From: Petrosia ficiformis | Lineage: Eukaryota > Porifera > Demospongiae > Haplosclerida > Petrosiidae | Direction of reading: 5' to 3' | Assembly: GCA_947044365.1 (NCBI GenBank) | Contig: OX345636.1 | Coordinates: 52,384,746-52,448,745, forward strand | Length of the DNA: 64,000 bases | In this document: in pieces, positions 1-13,400 of the stretch | Layout of the letters: every line of letters starts with the position of its first letter | How positions within the stretch are numbered: position 1 is the stretch's first letter | Position numbers and translations under genes: made by a program | The notes under the pieces: model-generated | Databases searched by the model: none | What the model was told of the DNA's origin: nothing | Seen by the model: the letters and a program-made list of their open reading frames with translations, nothing else

Positions 1-1444
1 GCAAACTTCAGAAGTTTATTGTCACAATTACCGTTTCTGTTAGTAACATGTCACTGTAAAAACTGAAGTGTGTGAGGCACAGTAAAATTAATGTTAAGCA
101 CACCTCTGCAAAAGGCGTGTAATATCTGCACAAGTCAGAGTGTGTGTTATTTAAAATACTTTCTCATACTAAATTAAGCCAAGCTGAAGTAATTAAAAGA
201 AATTATAGTCTAGACACAAAATACTTACAGTTCAGATTCATCTGCTAACAGGAAAAGAACACAATATATATATTACCAATTGATAATAATTAATTATAAT
301 TGTCATATATACATATAAAATGCTAGAAGAAAAGATGTAATCAACAACATCTATTATTTTCCTGTGGATGTAAAACTACAGAGGTAATACAGTGAATGAA
401 ATAATTATAATAACATAATTATAATCATAATAATTATTATCAGTCTACATGCATGCAGCTGTCATCTGACAAAGCAATAAATGTATTCATAAACAAATAA
501 TTAATGCACACTAAAATAATAGATATTTCTCAAAGTAACATTCATTCAGACATACTATGATTAGCATGATGTGTAGAACTTTGATCCCTGCCAAAGCTAA
601 TGGTGCAACAATCATACAAATATTTCCACTCATAGACAGAAATTGCCCCAACAAAAAGAAACAGTAGATTATGAAGATTGTTGAAATAGCCAGTGCTGGA
701 CTATACTTGTGTGAGGGAAACTTAGCATCACCCCTCTAATGATTATGATTAACAAAAGTAGTTGTTTATGATAAAGACTCAGTTTACTATTTCAAACAAG
801 TTAAGCTTCTTATTCATCCTGTATTTCTGGTCACAATTCAGTGTTAGAGTGGAAAATTAGATGATCCGAAACACATTAGGTTACTCAAAGATCAGAATCA
901 CACAGTGATCCCTTTGCTACACAATACATGCACTTTCAAAGAGAGAATGAATTTTGATTATTAATGTAATATTATATACTATACAATAATTAATATATAT
1001 GCAATTACAGATCAAAACTCACACATATTCTCCCCATGTGTAGCATACATAATTAATTGGGTGTGGTAGATCTTCATTAAATTATTAGTTTTTGCATAAT
1101 TTAACTTAAGTTATGGTATCTATCAAATAACTATTAGGCCACTAAAGGTCAATTTGGACCAAAACAAAGATAAATGACTGTAACTAGAAAATGGCTACTC
1201 GTAATCAAAAACTTCCCCAAAATATGAACTCAGCAACTTAAAAGAACACAAATGAATGAACAAACGCACTGATATCATTTCTTGTCTTCAAAATTAACAA
1301 TGGCACTGAATGGCTAGTAGGTTACTACATTATTAACAATTATATTAACAGTATCATGTGACTGTAATATCAGATAAAATCAGATCAGATAAAAACAGTA
1401 TTAATAAGTGTTATTGTGAACTATATTGCATGATATTGCAAGAC
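1..1444. other. AT-rich stretch without a recognised gene
   Basis: I see no coding exon, RNA gene or clear terminal repeat here. The DNA is AT-rich with short runs of taattat and ataata. It lies downstream of the CACTA transposase stop codon, so one end of that transposon is probably inside it, but I could not pair a CACTA/TAGTG terminal repeat by eye. Confidence 0.5.
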
Positions 1445-4400
1445 TTATATGTCGAGAGGTACAACAATATTAACATAATCATTGCCAATCAGACGCCCGA
1501 AGTTTACTGTAGTAGTAGAATACAACACTCTTGAAATTATGTTAGTAAGTGGTATAAAAGAATATCCAGGATAGGTAACTGTTGTCCAAACTTGAGTGGG
1601 CTTTCCAAACCATACTTTGCAGTTGTGAGCCATGTATATTGAAACCACAGCCACCCAGACTGCCCTCTGTTCTTTGCCATTTTTAACAGAACATTTAGCA
1701 AAAAACTCGACTGTAGCTAGTTTCTCATCACTGGAGTCGGGAAGCTTACATAACACGAGGGATGACCGAGAATGCTTTGATTTCTTAGCCCCAAGGACAC
1801 AAATCTCTATTTGATTCTGCAGTTGTAATCTGATAGCTTTGCAGCGCTGATGAAGGAAGAGTACCTTGCTACATGTACTACTATCATTAATCAGTGTCTC
1901 CAACTCAGCTACATCTGTTGATGAAAATGCACTTTCCTGAATTGGAGGTAACGAAGTAACTTCAATTTCAACAATATTTGCACTTGCAGATGTATTGATA
2001 CCAGCCTGATTCAGAGAACCTTTATTATAGTCAAAAGCTTTTAAAAGTGGCAAATATTCATCGACAAATTCAGATGGCCAGTTAACAGGTGCATATGCTT
2101 TACATTCCAAAAATCTTTTTGTGATTTGTACAGATATGTTGCGATTATTGGTATGGTAAGAGCCAAGTATGCCATTAAGTCTCTCAAAACTAAAACACCA
2201 AAACGAATATACAGGTCCAAAATCGTCAATGCATTCTTTAATGTGCCCATGAAAGTGCATATTCATGGTACAGTAATTAGGACCATAAATTTGAACAAAC
2301 ATTTTACAAAACTCCAACAATGCACCATCACCATCATTTAGCTCACTAAAAGTGATACTGCGACGACACAACAACCAACACGCTTTAACAAATAGCATCC
2401 AACAGTTATAATGATTCCATGCCAATGTTCCTTTTAAAGCGTAAGGAGAAAAATAAATTGTCCAATTTTTCCACTGCTCAGCAGTGAAGCCAGCAAACGA
2501 GGAAGAAATTTTGGATGGGATTCTACCAACTTCGCTGGGACAAACAAAACTGTTGACTTTTGATTGAATGAGTTCAAAATCTACCGGACTCAAAATATTG
2601 GAGGATTTCCAGAGTTCTACCATCATTTTTGATGTTCCCAAAAGCAAATTGTGCATGGGGTCAATAACACACATGCGGGGAGCATTGAAATACGGTAATT
2701 CAAGTAAGCAACTATATCTTACACCAGATTTTTTCTCAATATCCATTCGTTCACTCTTTGTCAAAGAATGATATGACTTCATAGCTTCCTGACGATGATG
2801 CTCATCAGTTCGTGGAACCCATTCTGTGCGATCAAAATTAGAGTAATCTGCCTTCTCTCCAAAGTTCTTAGTAGGAAACGCAAGTAAACACTTTGAGCAA
2901 CCCATTGTTGCTCTATGCCCCAGGAAACCGCAGGTCTTTCTAGCAGCAGGAATATCGCATCCAACACAAATGAGAGCAGCACGAACAAGTGTGGTAATAT
3001 TATTGGCTGTCTTAAGATAAACACCATCCCACATCTTCAACAAGTCATTTACGAGAGGCTTTAGAAATGAATTGATATGATACGCTGGCTCTTTGGGGCC
3101 AGGAATGACTCCAACAAGAATGATGTTTTCCTTTAAAAATCGTTCCTGTCTTGGCAGGTTGAGGACAGAAAGATAAATTGCACCTTCAGAGTGTTGTGTA
3201 TGTTGGAATGGCTGAAACCAATCCACATTAAGGTGGAATGCATAATTGAAAGGACTAGCTAAAAAGCTTTGTCTATTTACATACATGAAGTCCTTCCACA
3301 CTTTCCCATCATACACGTCTGAATATGTCCCTGGAGTTACATTACGCTGTCGCCATAGCTCACACTTTTCAACAAACCCAGTTCTCAACATCAACTCTTG
3401 CAGAGACTCAATCACACTCTTGTAGCAGTAGATCAAATGAGGATGAAACGAGGAATTACCCCTAACTGATTTAATCTTCTTCATTAGCCTTTGACCACAT
3501 TGCTGTTGATGTTGCTTCTGAGGATGATTAGGAAATGGCTGAAAATAGCATAAAGCTGAGTCAACTTCACCATTAGAATTCTGAACAACACAATCACTCC
3601 ATTCATATATATTGTGGCATGATGGGCAACAGACATACTTGATAAATCTCTTATGATAGCCAGCATTAACAAAAAGAGCATCCTTTTTGGACTTTGGAAG
3701 GTTTGTGATAATTGATTCAGGAAAAGATGGAACAATTCGACTTATGGTAGAAAAGAAAATGCCAAGAAAATTCAGGAGGACGTTAATAGCAGTGTCCGAT
3801 AGCTTGAAAACTGTCTGAAACATCAACATGAAAAATGTATACAAGCGAATGAGGCTCTGACTTTCTGCAGTACTGGAATCTGTGTGAGTATAAAGGGTGT
3901 TAACGCCGGCTTCACTATCAATGATTTCTTCATCTTGCCAGAGTTCTATAGCATCATCCTAGTTAATATTTTAACAAAAATGATATAATAGTTGTACATA
4001 TGTTACAGTAAACTCACCATAGTTTTTTCGGGAAATTCAAGCTCCTCGTCATGTATACCAAACTCTTCCTTTGAACAAAAATATACTATTGTAACAATAC
4101 AGTAATACACGTGGTCAGAGTAACTCACTGTCGATGCTGAGTCCGCCGTCATATCCAATGGTTCCTCTAAAGCTTCATATTCAGAACGATCATTGTCACC
4201 ATATTGATCATTTGATTTATATATATATACATATATATATATTTATATGATATATTAAACATCCTTAGGAATCCATTTGTTACCTTCTTCATTGATGATG
4301 GTCCGCTCATGGTGCAGATCAAGCCGAGGATCAACTTGTAGATCATCTGCGAAGTTTAGCCGCTTGGTTTGAGACCACTCCTTTTTTACTACGATTGTAG

Positions 4401-4495
4401 TACAAACGTTTATGAGCATAATACTTCGTCCTGGAAACTTCTTTGTCACAGTGTCCACAATAAATAAACTTCGACTTCATCGTATTCGTCGCCAT
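1445..4495 (-). CDS. TNP2-like (CACTA/EnSpm) transposase, first exon frameshifted
   Basis: The main exon (3958 down to the stop at 1445-1447) is open for over 830 codons. Its middle contains DPMHNLLLGT followed by a Trp-containing helix, the hallmark of the transposase_tnp2 family. Upstream are CxxC pairs (CCPSCHNIY) and a Gly/Cys-rich stretch (CVGCDIPAARKTCGFLGH). Small upstream exons can be read at 4018-4068 and from 4129, both ending in GTGAGT donors. The first exon starts with ATG at 4495 and encodes a zinc-finger-like CGHCDKEVSRTKYYAHKRLY, common at the front of such transposases. Soon after it the frame must shift by one base to continue into an acidic segment, so the copy is probably broken. 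The link between the first and second exons crosses an AT microsatellite with no clear acceptor. Expected role: DDE-type cut-and-paste transposition of its own element. Confidence 0.8.
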
Positions 4496-4689
4496 TTGTG
4501 ATGTGGCCCAACCCATTAACCCATCCTACATAATTAATTATAGAGCTCACATTTTTTAAAAATTTTTATTATTATTATTTTTTTACAAGTGTTTTGACCA
4601 TGTGGCTTAACGAGGAAACTAGAATAGCACAAGTGCTAATATTAACCAGCTCCCCGGGACCGACAGCTTTACATCCCCTTCGAAGGATG

Positions 4690-4830
4690 CAGTGATAAAC
4701 ACCTCATTTTTTAGGGTAGAGCTGAGTAAACTCATAGGCGAGAGAAAAAGCCTGACCCTGGTGGGGCTAGAACCTGCAACCTTTCGATTGCAGGCTAGCA
4801 CTTTAACCAGCAGGCCACTAGAACCCCTGT
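4690..4830 (-). repeat. tRNA-derived SINE or tRNA relic
   Basis: On the minus strand this segment has an A-box-like TGGTTAAAGTGCT and, about 30 bases on, a B-box-like GGTTCTAGCCCC flanked by complementary arms (CCTGCAATC...TTGCAGG). That is the arrangement of a tRNA-derived pol III promoter. It is not a clean tRNA: the acceptor stem does not pair and the T arm is imperfect. It lies just upstream of the plus-strand transposon gene. Confidence 0.5.
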
Positions 4831-4843
4831 CAGCTGTACAAAA

Positions 4844-6614
4844 ATGGCGTTATCAAGTAGAGAGTTTTATAGTCGGCGACCATCAGCACCTACCAGATGT
4901 GGCAGAAGATTTCTACCAGTTACAGATAATCCATCATTGTATGCACCAAACGAAAGTTTAATTGACAGGACTGATTTGCAAGTTAGTTTAGATGACCTTG
5001 ATGATCATAGCTTTGCTACTGATGACTATTAAAGTTTTGAGTCTGGTCTGGGAACAACACCGACATCCACTCCATTGTCTTCCCGTGTTATAAACACATC
5101 CAGTTCTACTGTTGGTGCTCTCTCTTATCGTAATGTACATCGATCACAGTCTCAGCTGCCAGCTGTTTCTCCCCAGCAGTTACAACCCACCACTTGTACA
5201 CCTCCACAATCAGGTAATATCATAGGTATGTTACAAGAACAGCAAGCTCTTCTTCACCAAATCATCAATGAGCAAGAAGAAATGAGCAAATCTGTCAAGA
5301 AAAACAATGAAAGAATTGCCTTACTTGAAGCACACCTGAATGATCACAGTGAATCTTCCAGTAGTAATTCCTCTTCTGGAGAGAAGCGAAGATTGATCAC
5401 AAAAGACTTAACTGTTAGTTCAATGTCTGCATTCTCCACTTGCTATATGTTATCATTGCTTGTGTAAATATAGGATAAAGTAAACAGAATTCATGGTGCA
5501 TTGGAGGAAGGATTTCGTCCAGATGAAAGGTATCTTTTTAGTTTTGAAAAAAGTTTACTTTTCTTATTATATATGCATGCACTTTCATAGCTCCCTTTCC
5601 CCTTTCAATACCAATGTGAAAGCCAGAATTATTGAAGAAATATGTGGTGATGAAAATTTGAACTATTCAGAGAAACAAGTGAAAGGTAAATGATATGAAA
5701 GTAGAATATTGTTGTATATTATATGTTTTCCTTCAATGTAGCTGCTGTTCAAAGAAAGTATGAAGCACTGAGACGCACCTGGAAAATGGATGATAACGAA
5801 GATATTATACTTAAAAAAGCTAAAGATAAAAAATACAGAGCCAGACGACGACGAGTAAGTCAATATGTGTAATCACTCTTACCTTGTATGTATACTCTTA
5901 TCTTGTTAGAAATTTGATAATCGTTCACTTGTTGTCAGTGAAGCAGAACTGCCCCGTTGGAGAAAAATTAATATAGAATATATGTCAGAGGAGTCTGATG
6001 ACAAATCGAATGATCAGTTGGTTATACATCGTCCACAGTGGCGTTCAAGAGGTTAGTTTATCAATTCCATAATTGTTAATGAGTTTGATTTTGAAACAAC
6101 AGAACTAACTGAGCTTATTGTAAAACTCGATGAGCAATATAATGACAAAGTTAAGAAAGATGGCACAGCGATGGCCAGAAAACCAAGACGTGTTGGTTCT
6201 CTGTTGCTCAGCAGACCACCTGTAGGAGCTCCCGACTGGGCTATTGACCCCAATTGGAAAGGCAAGACAATATCTTTTTTTTAATTCATGTCAATTGATT
6301 TTTTTTTTTCATTACAGTTGCATCCAATTAAATCTACAGCCAACTAAACTTCTGAATTCATTGAACAGTGATTGCTCACAAGTTACATTTAATTCATAAT
6401 TATTATTGTTCTTCATTTCTCACTTATTGATCAACATAATTATTTTGTTAACTATTCTAATTAGATAGTATTACAATTATACATTTGTTATTATATTGTA
6501 GCCAAGGAGTTTCTCAGGGATGCTTGGGTAGTATACAAGGGGGTGTGCATTGAATTGAGTATGTATAGTGCACAAGTGATATTGAAGATTGTATACATGG
6601 AGTTCTCCACCTGA
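4844..6614 (+). CDS. CACTA-associated coiled-coil/basic protein, one in-frame stop
   Basis: Spliced by eye from exons 4844-5413, 5474-5529, 5591-5685, 5742-5854, 5910-6051, 6103-6261 and 6502-6614, with matching phases. A TAA at 5030-5032 interrupts the first exon, but the same frame continues at once, so it looks like a single nonsense mutation. The product has a Ser/Thr/Gln-rich N-terminus, a coiled coil (QEQQALLHQIINEQEEMSKS), a middle block with KYEALRRTWKMDD and a very basic KKYRARRRR, then a conserved-looking HRPQWRSR...ELTELIVKLDEQY block. The last intron begins GCAAG, a GC-AG intron. Such second ORFs accompany TNP2-like genes in animal EnSpm elements and are presumed to bind DNA; I do not know a tested function. 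Residues after about 6540 are less convincing. Confidence 0.6.
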
Positions 6615-7484
6615 ACTACACTCATGTACACATTTGTGCATTTCCAACTTGTTATATCAGCTTGTTCACACAAAGTGCCAGAGCTTGGAAATTGCTTGGA
6701 CACATTAGTATACAAGGAAATTTCCAAGCTGTGAACTTCCTAATAAATTGCTGTGTTCAGCCCAAACTCATGTTTAATGTAGTAGTAATAGGGACTGATG
6801 CAAAAACGAAGCACCGTGATGTATCACTGTCATCATGACTAATGTTGTCCTGTGTAATGAGTTACGTATAGTTCATAAAATTTAATGCAATTAATTTACT
6901 TTCAGTTGATTTTCTGCTCATATCACAGGTAATGAAAGTAAACTTAGTAGCTCTATCAAAGTATGTTCATCCTTCATTAGTGTAATCATGGTTTATGATG
7001 CACTTAATCTCACTTCTCTTCCTGTATCACAAACTAACAACTTCTGTAGCCTTTCTATTGCTTTTCTAATTATTAATATATAGTTGATTTAACCGCAGCC
7101 ACGGTAAACAAACTAACTAATAAGGTCCCAATAGGAGTAGTGGAGACTACAGATATATTTTCAGGTCATCAAAAGCCATTCTACTGTATTAATATTAATT
7201 TCAAAGAGGTTACGGAGAAAAGCCATTTTTTGTCTTGCTCTGAATTTCGAGCACACGAGTGTCTGCTAAATACGCATGCTCCCAACTTCAACGTGTTTAG
7301 GTGTAAAGGTCACTCTATAGCGATCTATTTGTAATTAATTAGTTTTCAATCAGATCGGATTTTCTTTACATTGCTGTGGATTTCTGTGGATTGACGTTGA
7401 ACTTCTTTGGTCCTGTAATAATTATAAGTGATACGCCCTGTTTTGCTGTCAAGATGTTTTGCATTATCTACTGAACACAGGGGT
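6615..7484. other. Transposon flank and 5' region of the ankyrin gene
   Basis: No coding exon is recognised. This stretch separates the CACTA gene from the inferred first coding exon at 7485, so it should hold the promoter and 5' UTR of the ankyrin/GTPase/death gene and perhaps the right end of the transposon. I cannot place a TATA box or transcription start. Confidence 0.35.
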
Positions 7485-10400
7485 ATGTCTTATCAGGATA
7501 GGAAAAAGCTGGTGAGTGGAATAATAAGTGTGTTGAATAGTCAAAATGTTGAATTTAATACACGTGGAATTTTCCTATAGGTAGGAAATGGATCTCCTTT
7601 CCTTTTTGCTTGAATGTGTGAATTTTACATTAAAATAAAGTGCCTAAAGGTCCATCAGGAAGTGTATATACTAGTGTATAAACACAGTGCTTCGGGTATT
7701 AAGAGTTTTGTATTTATAATACACAACCAAAGTATATCAGAGCTTTAGTCACCTAATTATAATTGATCAGATTGCTTTACTACAAATGAGTGCCGTTGGG
7801 ATAGGACCCTCGCCTATGTGTCAAAGTAATATTACACATGTGAAACAAAAATAATTATTTATAAGCGTAATACACCAAAAGATTATAATATTTGTGCCTC
7901 ATACAGTTTTAGTTTAAAAGCGCATTTATAACAGTAGTTTCATTGTAGCTAGCTGCTATCTTTTAAGCAGTTTACAAGATAATAGATTTACAACTGCACA
8001 CTGCATGAATTAAAAATAGATTTATAGTTAGTACAGTTGTATGGTGAATTTCAATTTAGTTTATCAATTGTCATAAAAAAATGTTGTTGCTACATACATG
8101 TAATCTGTTTGTGGGTTTACAAACCATTTTGATGGCCAGATATAATTACATGTACTTTAGTATGGAATTATTGATATGGAAGATGAGTAGATAGCACCCT
8201 AAAAGTATAGTGGTTCAATTATAATTACTACAAGTATCTGTGGTATAAGATGTACATGTATGTATTCTGAACAACTAACTAATTATTAAATCCTTGCAAC
8301 TGTACTAACCACTAAATTAGATATTTGCTTTTGCCATGCACATGCACATACTATATCGACATATAAAGATGTTACATCATATCGTATTGTTGCTAACTAT
8401 TATCAAAATAAATTGATATATCATGGGAGCACTACTGGACAATTATACACATAATTATCACTCGTTTTTTCATGATTATACGCACATGTATATAATTATA
8501 TATGTAATTCTATTTCCTACTTTCTATATAAATACTTCATTACAGTGAGTCAGTAACTCAATCTGATTAGTTAATAAATGTGATTTATGATTCTAGAACC
8601 TTACATGTTTCTCCACAATTTATTATATATGTGTATTAAATGAAAATATGGAGCTCAAAACAGAGTACAGTTTCCATATAAATCTTATTATTATCAGCTT
8701 TAGGATATGAAGATTATGAGTAGATTATATAACCAGATGTTTCTATAGTAATATCAACAGAATAATTATTGTGTTAAGATGAGCTGTTGTATACCATATC
8801 TTTGATAAAGGTGTATAAATTTCATTATCCCACACAGTATATACATGTATAGAAGCTAGGGTTTAAGTAATCAATTCTGTCTGTGTATGTTTTATGCAAA
8901 ACTCATTTCAGAAACTGACTTAGTAATGGTTTAAACATACATGTACTTGTACATGTATTCTAAACACATCAGAAGACTCTAGTTAATTATATAAGAACAT
9001 ATACAGTACATTGCAAAAAAAACTTGCCAGCTTTGCATGATAGCTGCACTAATGAGCGCTAATTGTTTTTGTCTCTGCATGGAGAATATAAATTACTCCC
9101 ATGAGGTGGCTCGAAACACTCCCCATGTTGATATTGTGTGGTCTTCAAAAGCAGTGGTGCGAAACTTCAATGTTTCTTTAGTAGTAATTACAAATGGTCA
9201 ATGATATTTGAAAACGATCCTTTGTTGTTTAATGGTTTGGCAACTAGACCAATTCTGAATAATAACTGTGTTTAGTACAGAGATAGGGCAAGCATTTAAC
9301 AAAAAGGGTTAGCACAAGCCACAAGTGCACCTAGGTACCACCAATACAAGCATCAAAATAAGTAAAAGTGCTTCAGCACAATTCTTAAGTACAAGCATTA
9401 ACCATTTTTACAGCTAATGTTACTGTTAGTTGTCTAACTTGGAGAAACTGTAATCAAGTAACTTGAAAAAAGGACCAGTCAAGCCCTTGAACGTATGTGC
9501 TTATAGCACTCATGTGGTTGTTCCATCTCTGGTTTAGTATTTGTTATTTTAAATCATGTTAATTCATTTTGACATATACATGTACTCTGTACTATAGAAT
9601 AGATACCTGAGAGAGGCCTATGAAAGAAATGATGAAGATGCAGTAAAACACCTTGTGGATACATTCTGTAATAAGACATATTCTCATGTTAGTTGTTTTT
9701 GATAGATATTGTAGTTTTGTTATCCATTTATCTTTTAATTAATATAAATAATTAATATGTGACTGTCTCTCATGGATCAAAATATAATCTATTGATAATT
9801 ATATGTGATCCAGTAAAATAGTTTTGATGATAAACTTATATCTAAATGTTCATTATTCTACCATTTTGTACGCTAAGCCAATTACTTGTTTTATACATGT
9901 AGGAAGAACTATCATTAAGGTTTTTAGATACCACATTTAGTTATAGTTTACTTTATAAAATGGTGGAATAACAAGTGTTTTAATGTAAGCAAAGCAAAGT
10001 GGCCATTAGGTATACCATATAAGTCAAAAATATTAAAATTAAACAACACAACATATATGTAGCTTTGTCTTTTACATGATTGGGATGTATAATATATCAT
10101 TCTAGAATTAATTTAATGCTCTATTCAGGTAGGTCAAAAAATCAATCTTGAAATCTTGATCCATAAGACTGGTTTTCGTAGAGCCGGTCACATATATTTA
10201 AATGTAGCATTGCTTGAAGAGCTCTACTAACCTCTGTTAAATTAATCAATGTGATTCTATTCTCAAGAAAGCATATGTTACATCAAAATGAAGGATCAGT
10301 GACTTTTATAATTTGCTTATTTATTGCTTTGTCTTCATATTGATTATAATGTATCATAATGTCATTTGATACTTTACTGAACACCTTATCAGGTAATATA

Positions 10401-13400
10401 AAAACTTGATTTAAATTTCTGATCCTTAAGACCTTTTTTCTCTGAGCCGGTTTCAGTTTGAGCATGAAATTAAATCGGTGGAGCTAGAACGTTTTTACTC
10501 ACACATGCAGCACCTACATGTACATATAGCTAACATACTGTTCCTATAGTACATGTATATTAATCATATAGTTTAGTTGTGAGTCAGTCTTTGTTCCTAC
10601 CAGGACCAAAATAAATTGTGATGCAAGGATTGTGATTACAACTTTTTTTACTCATTGTCAAAAATTAAAGAGGTGTGATCATTCCTAGCCAATTCCAAAT
10701 GATTTCTTAGAGCTTTAATATTACAATGTACCTCCTGACAGGTTCACACAATCATTCACCTTTCTCCTTTTCTGACAGTAATGAAGCTTGATATATCAGC
10801 TTTTTATGTCTTCATTATGAAACAGTTGATGTTAATACATGTACATGTATATACATGTATATCAGGATAATGTATTTATACTCTACTTTCTATACAGAAT
10901 GCAAGGATATATCATGCAATTTCGTTTGTAGATGAGAAGGAATTGGAATCTCTCCTTAGTGACGCCAACACTGATGTGAATTGCGCAAATGATGTTTATG
11001 GAGTAAGTTTCATCCTAACACCTAACACTAAATATCATGTTTTGATATTTATTATGATTTAGTATGTATGTACAGTATATGCTAAATAAAGTGTTATTTG
11101 TGGTACATATAATTTGATTAGGAATATTTCATTATTGTCTTCATTATTTATGTGAATGTCTTATGATGTTCCTTAACCTTTAGAGAACTGATGTCACATA
11201 TATGTGACATTTGACCCCTACGCAGTTGAAGTGTTTGTAATTAGTATCCCCAATAAGCCCCATGAAATGGCTTAAAAAGTTGATGGTTTTTCAGCGACCC
11301 TTTGCATTAAATATAGACTATGGTGAGAATTTTAAAAGGGGATGTGTGCAATTTGAGTGCTCAGTGACCCCGCTCACACAATCTGGTCAGTAGCTGAGAC
11401 ATTTCTCTTGTTGTAAAGCGTGATATCATGTTGGTGTAGCTAGTGCCAACATACAGCTGAGTCGCTTTATTTGCCCCAGTTGTGGTCAAAAGAGAGAGTA
11501 CACTGCTTTTGAATTAGTCCTGCGAAGTGCTTGAGAATTTTGAGTCTCAGGTAACAAAGTTGCTAGAAGTACACAATGTAGTATTCCATGTCTAAAAAGG
11601 AGCCAAGTATGGGGTACAGAAAGTGAATGGTGGCCAAGATATCTGCAGCAGAATCACCAGTGTTGGAAATTAGAAGAAGTTTGAAAACAAGCTATATACT
11701 GCAAAACAAAATTAGTTAAAATAACTAATTTAATGATTAGTGCAGCTGCATGATTAGTTGGTTGTTAGGAATACATACATCTTATACCACAGATACTTTG
11801 TACAAATTATATTCAATTATATTTGAATCACTATATCTTTACGGTGCTGTCTACTCATATTTCATGTCAACGATTTAGTATAATTTATACTGAAGTAATA
11901 TGGCTATCAAAAAGTTTTATAAACCTGCAAACACATAATTTAATTTATACCTTCCAATACTTTGTGCACATTATGTCATAGTAACGTATGTGCATGTAGC
12001 CATGGCCACAACATCCTCTGTGATAATTGACAAACTAATTTGAAACTCATGATATTCCAATTGCAACTGTAATTGGTTATTTTAACGATTTATTTTTTGC
12101 AGTGTAAGGGTTAGTTAAACAACGTTTAATATTACTATTTTCATTTCTCCCTCCCTATGATTGGTTCCATGATCAATGGTATAGATAGGAAGTTATTGTT
12201 TGGTAGGGGGAGAGGGGCTTACAAAAGGAAATAGGCATTCAAAGGGTGCTGCAATTTTTGGCTCACCGCGCCTACGCGTGGGCAAGTCTTAGCACTTTGG
12301 TTGTCATTCTGTCATTCATTCATTCATTCTGTCTGTCCCAACTTTTTTAATTTAAGCGTCGATTTAAAGACTTGATAGAGTAGAGAAAGAAGTTTATCAA
12401 AATCGTATTGAAAAGAGATTTGCCACAGACATTGTTTTAGCAAGTTACAGACTCATACAATCTATCTCTGCAAGCTCTCCGGTTTCTGCCATTTACTTGC
12501 AATAACCCACACCCTCAGCCACACCCAATGTGATCACGTGAGATCAAACGTGGAGGTCAGTTTAGAGCAATACCTTCCTTTCTGAACTGGTTGCTGTTAT
12601 TGAACTTTTGTTTGACTTTCAAATTACATATATTTGAACTGTAAGTTCAATGCTTTTGCTCACTGTAGTTGTAACAATGTACAATTCATTATAGGATAAT
12701 TATCTTTAGTAACTGACAGTTGTGTCATAGATATTTTGGTAATGAATGAGGTAATGAATATTTGTTGGAAGAGTATATTATGTAATTTGACTGTAAGTAA
12801 TATAGTTATTATACTAGTGCAAAGCAGTATATATAGCTGATGGAGAATCATTCTTAGTCATCTGCCATGTGTTTTTATATTTATCAGAAATAATCTTAGC
12901 CAGTCTAGCCACAAAAACTTTCTCAACCAACTTTCAACTTTATATAAACAACAAATTCAAATTTATGCTTGTTTTTTTAATTATTATTTTTTTTTTTTAT
13001 GCAGTAAAGATTCCAATAGCAACAGCTAATTATAAAGGAATCAGAAAAACAAATTATAAAAGAAAAAAACAAAAAGTGAAAATAATACAGAAATAATAGT
13101 AATATTATAGTTATATAATATCTATTACAAGTTTAAGACTATTTTTATAATAACCAATAGTAGGGCTATTTACAACATCAACATTTAAGGCATTCCATAG
13201 TCTAACAGAGGAATAAACAAAAGAATGAAATGTAGAGTTTGTTCTTGCAAACGTAGATATAAGTTGCTTATTATGTGACGTTCTTAGTTAGGATTTGCTC
13301 GAAATAAAAATAAACCGCATGGACAATAAAAGAAGCCATGAAGAAGTTTATAAGTAAGAAGTAATTTCAGGTAAGTTCTTTGATTAGTAAGAGATGGCAT

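Larger units (their letters stand above)
1445..6614. mobile_element. CACTA/EnSpm-like DNA transposon, two divergent genes
   Basis: Two divergently transcribed, intron-containing genes start about 350 bp apart: a TNP2-like transposase on the minus strand and a coiled-coil, basic protein on the plus strand. That layout and the transposase type fit animal EnSpm/CACTA elements. The terminal repeats were not located, so the limits given are those of the coding parts only. A tRNA-like SINE fragment sits between the two genes. Both genes carry a small lesion (a frameshift in the first transposase exon and one in-frame stop in the accessory gene), so this copy is probably no longer autonomous but not very old. 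Confidence 0.75.

Noticed and set aside
1130..1160. CACTA-type terminal repeat (cactaaaggtcaatttgg)
   Set aside because: No inverted partner ending in TAGTG was found beyond 6614, so it is not claimed as the element end.
4690..4830. Functional tRNA gene
   Set aside because: A and B boxes are recognisable, but the cloverleaf stems do not pair.
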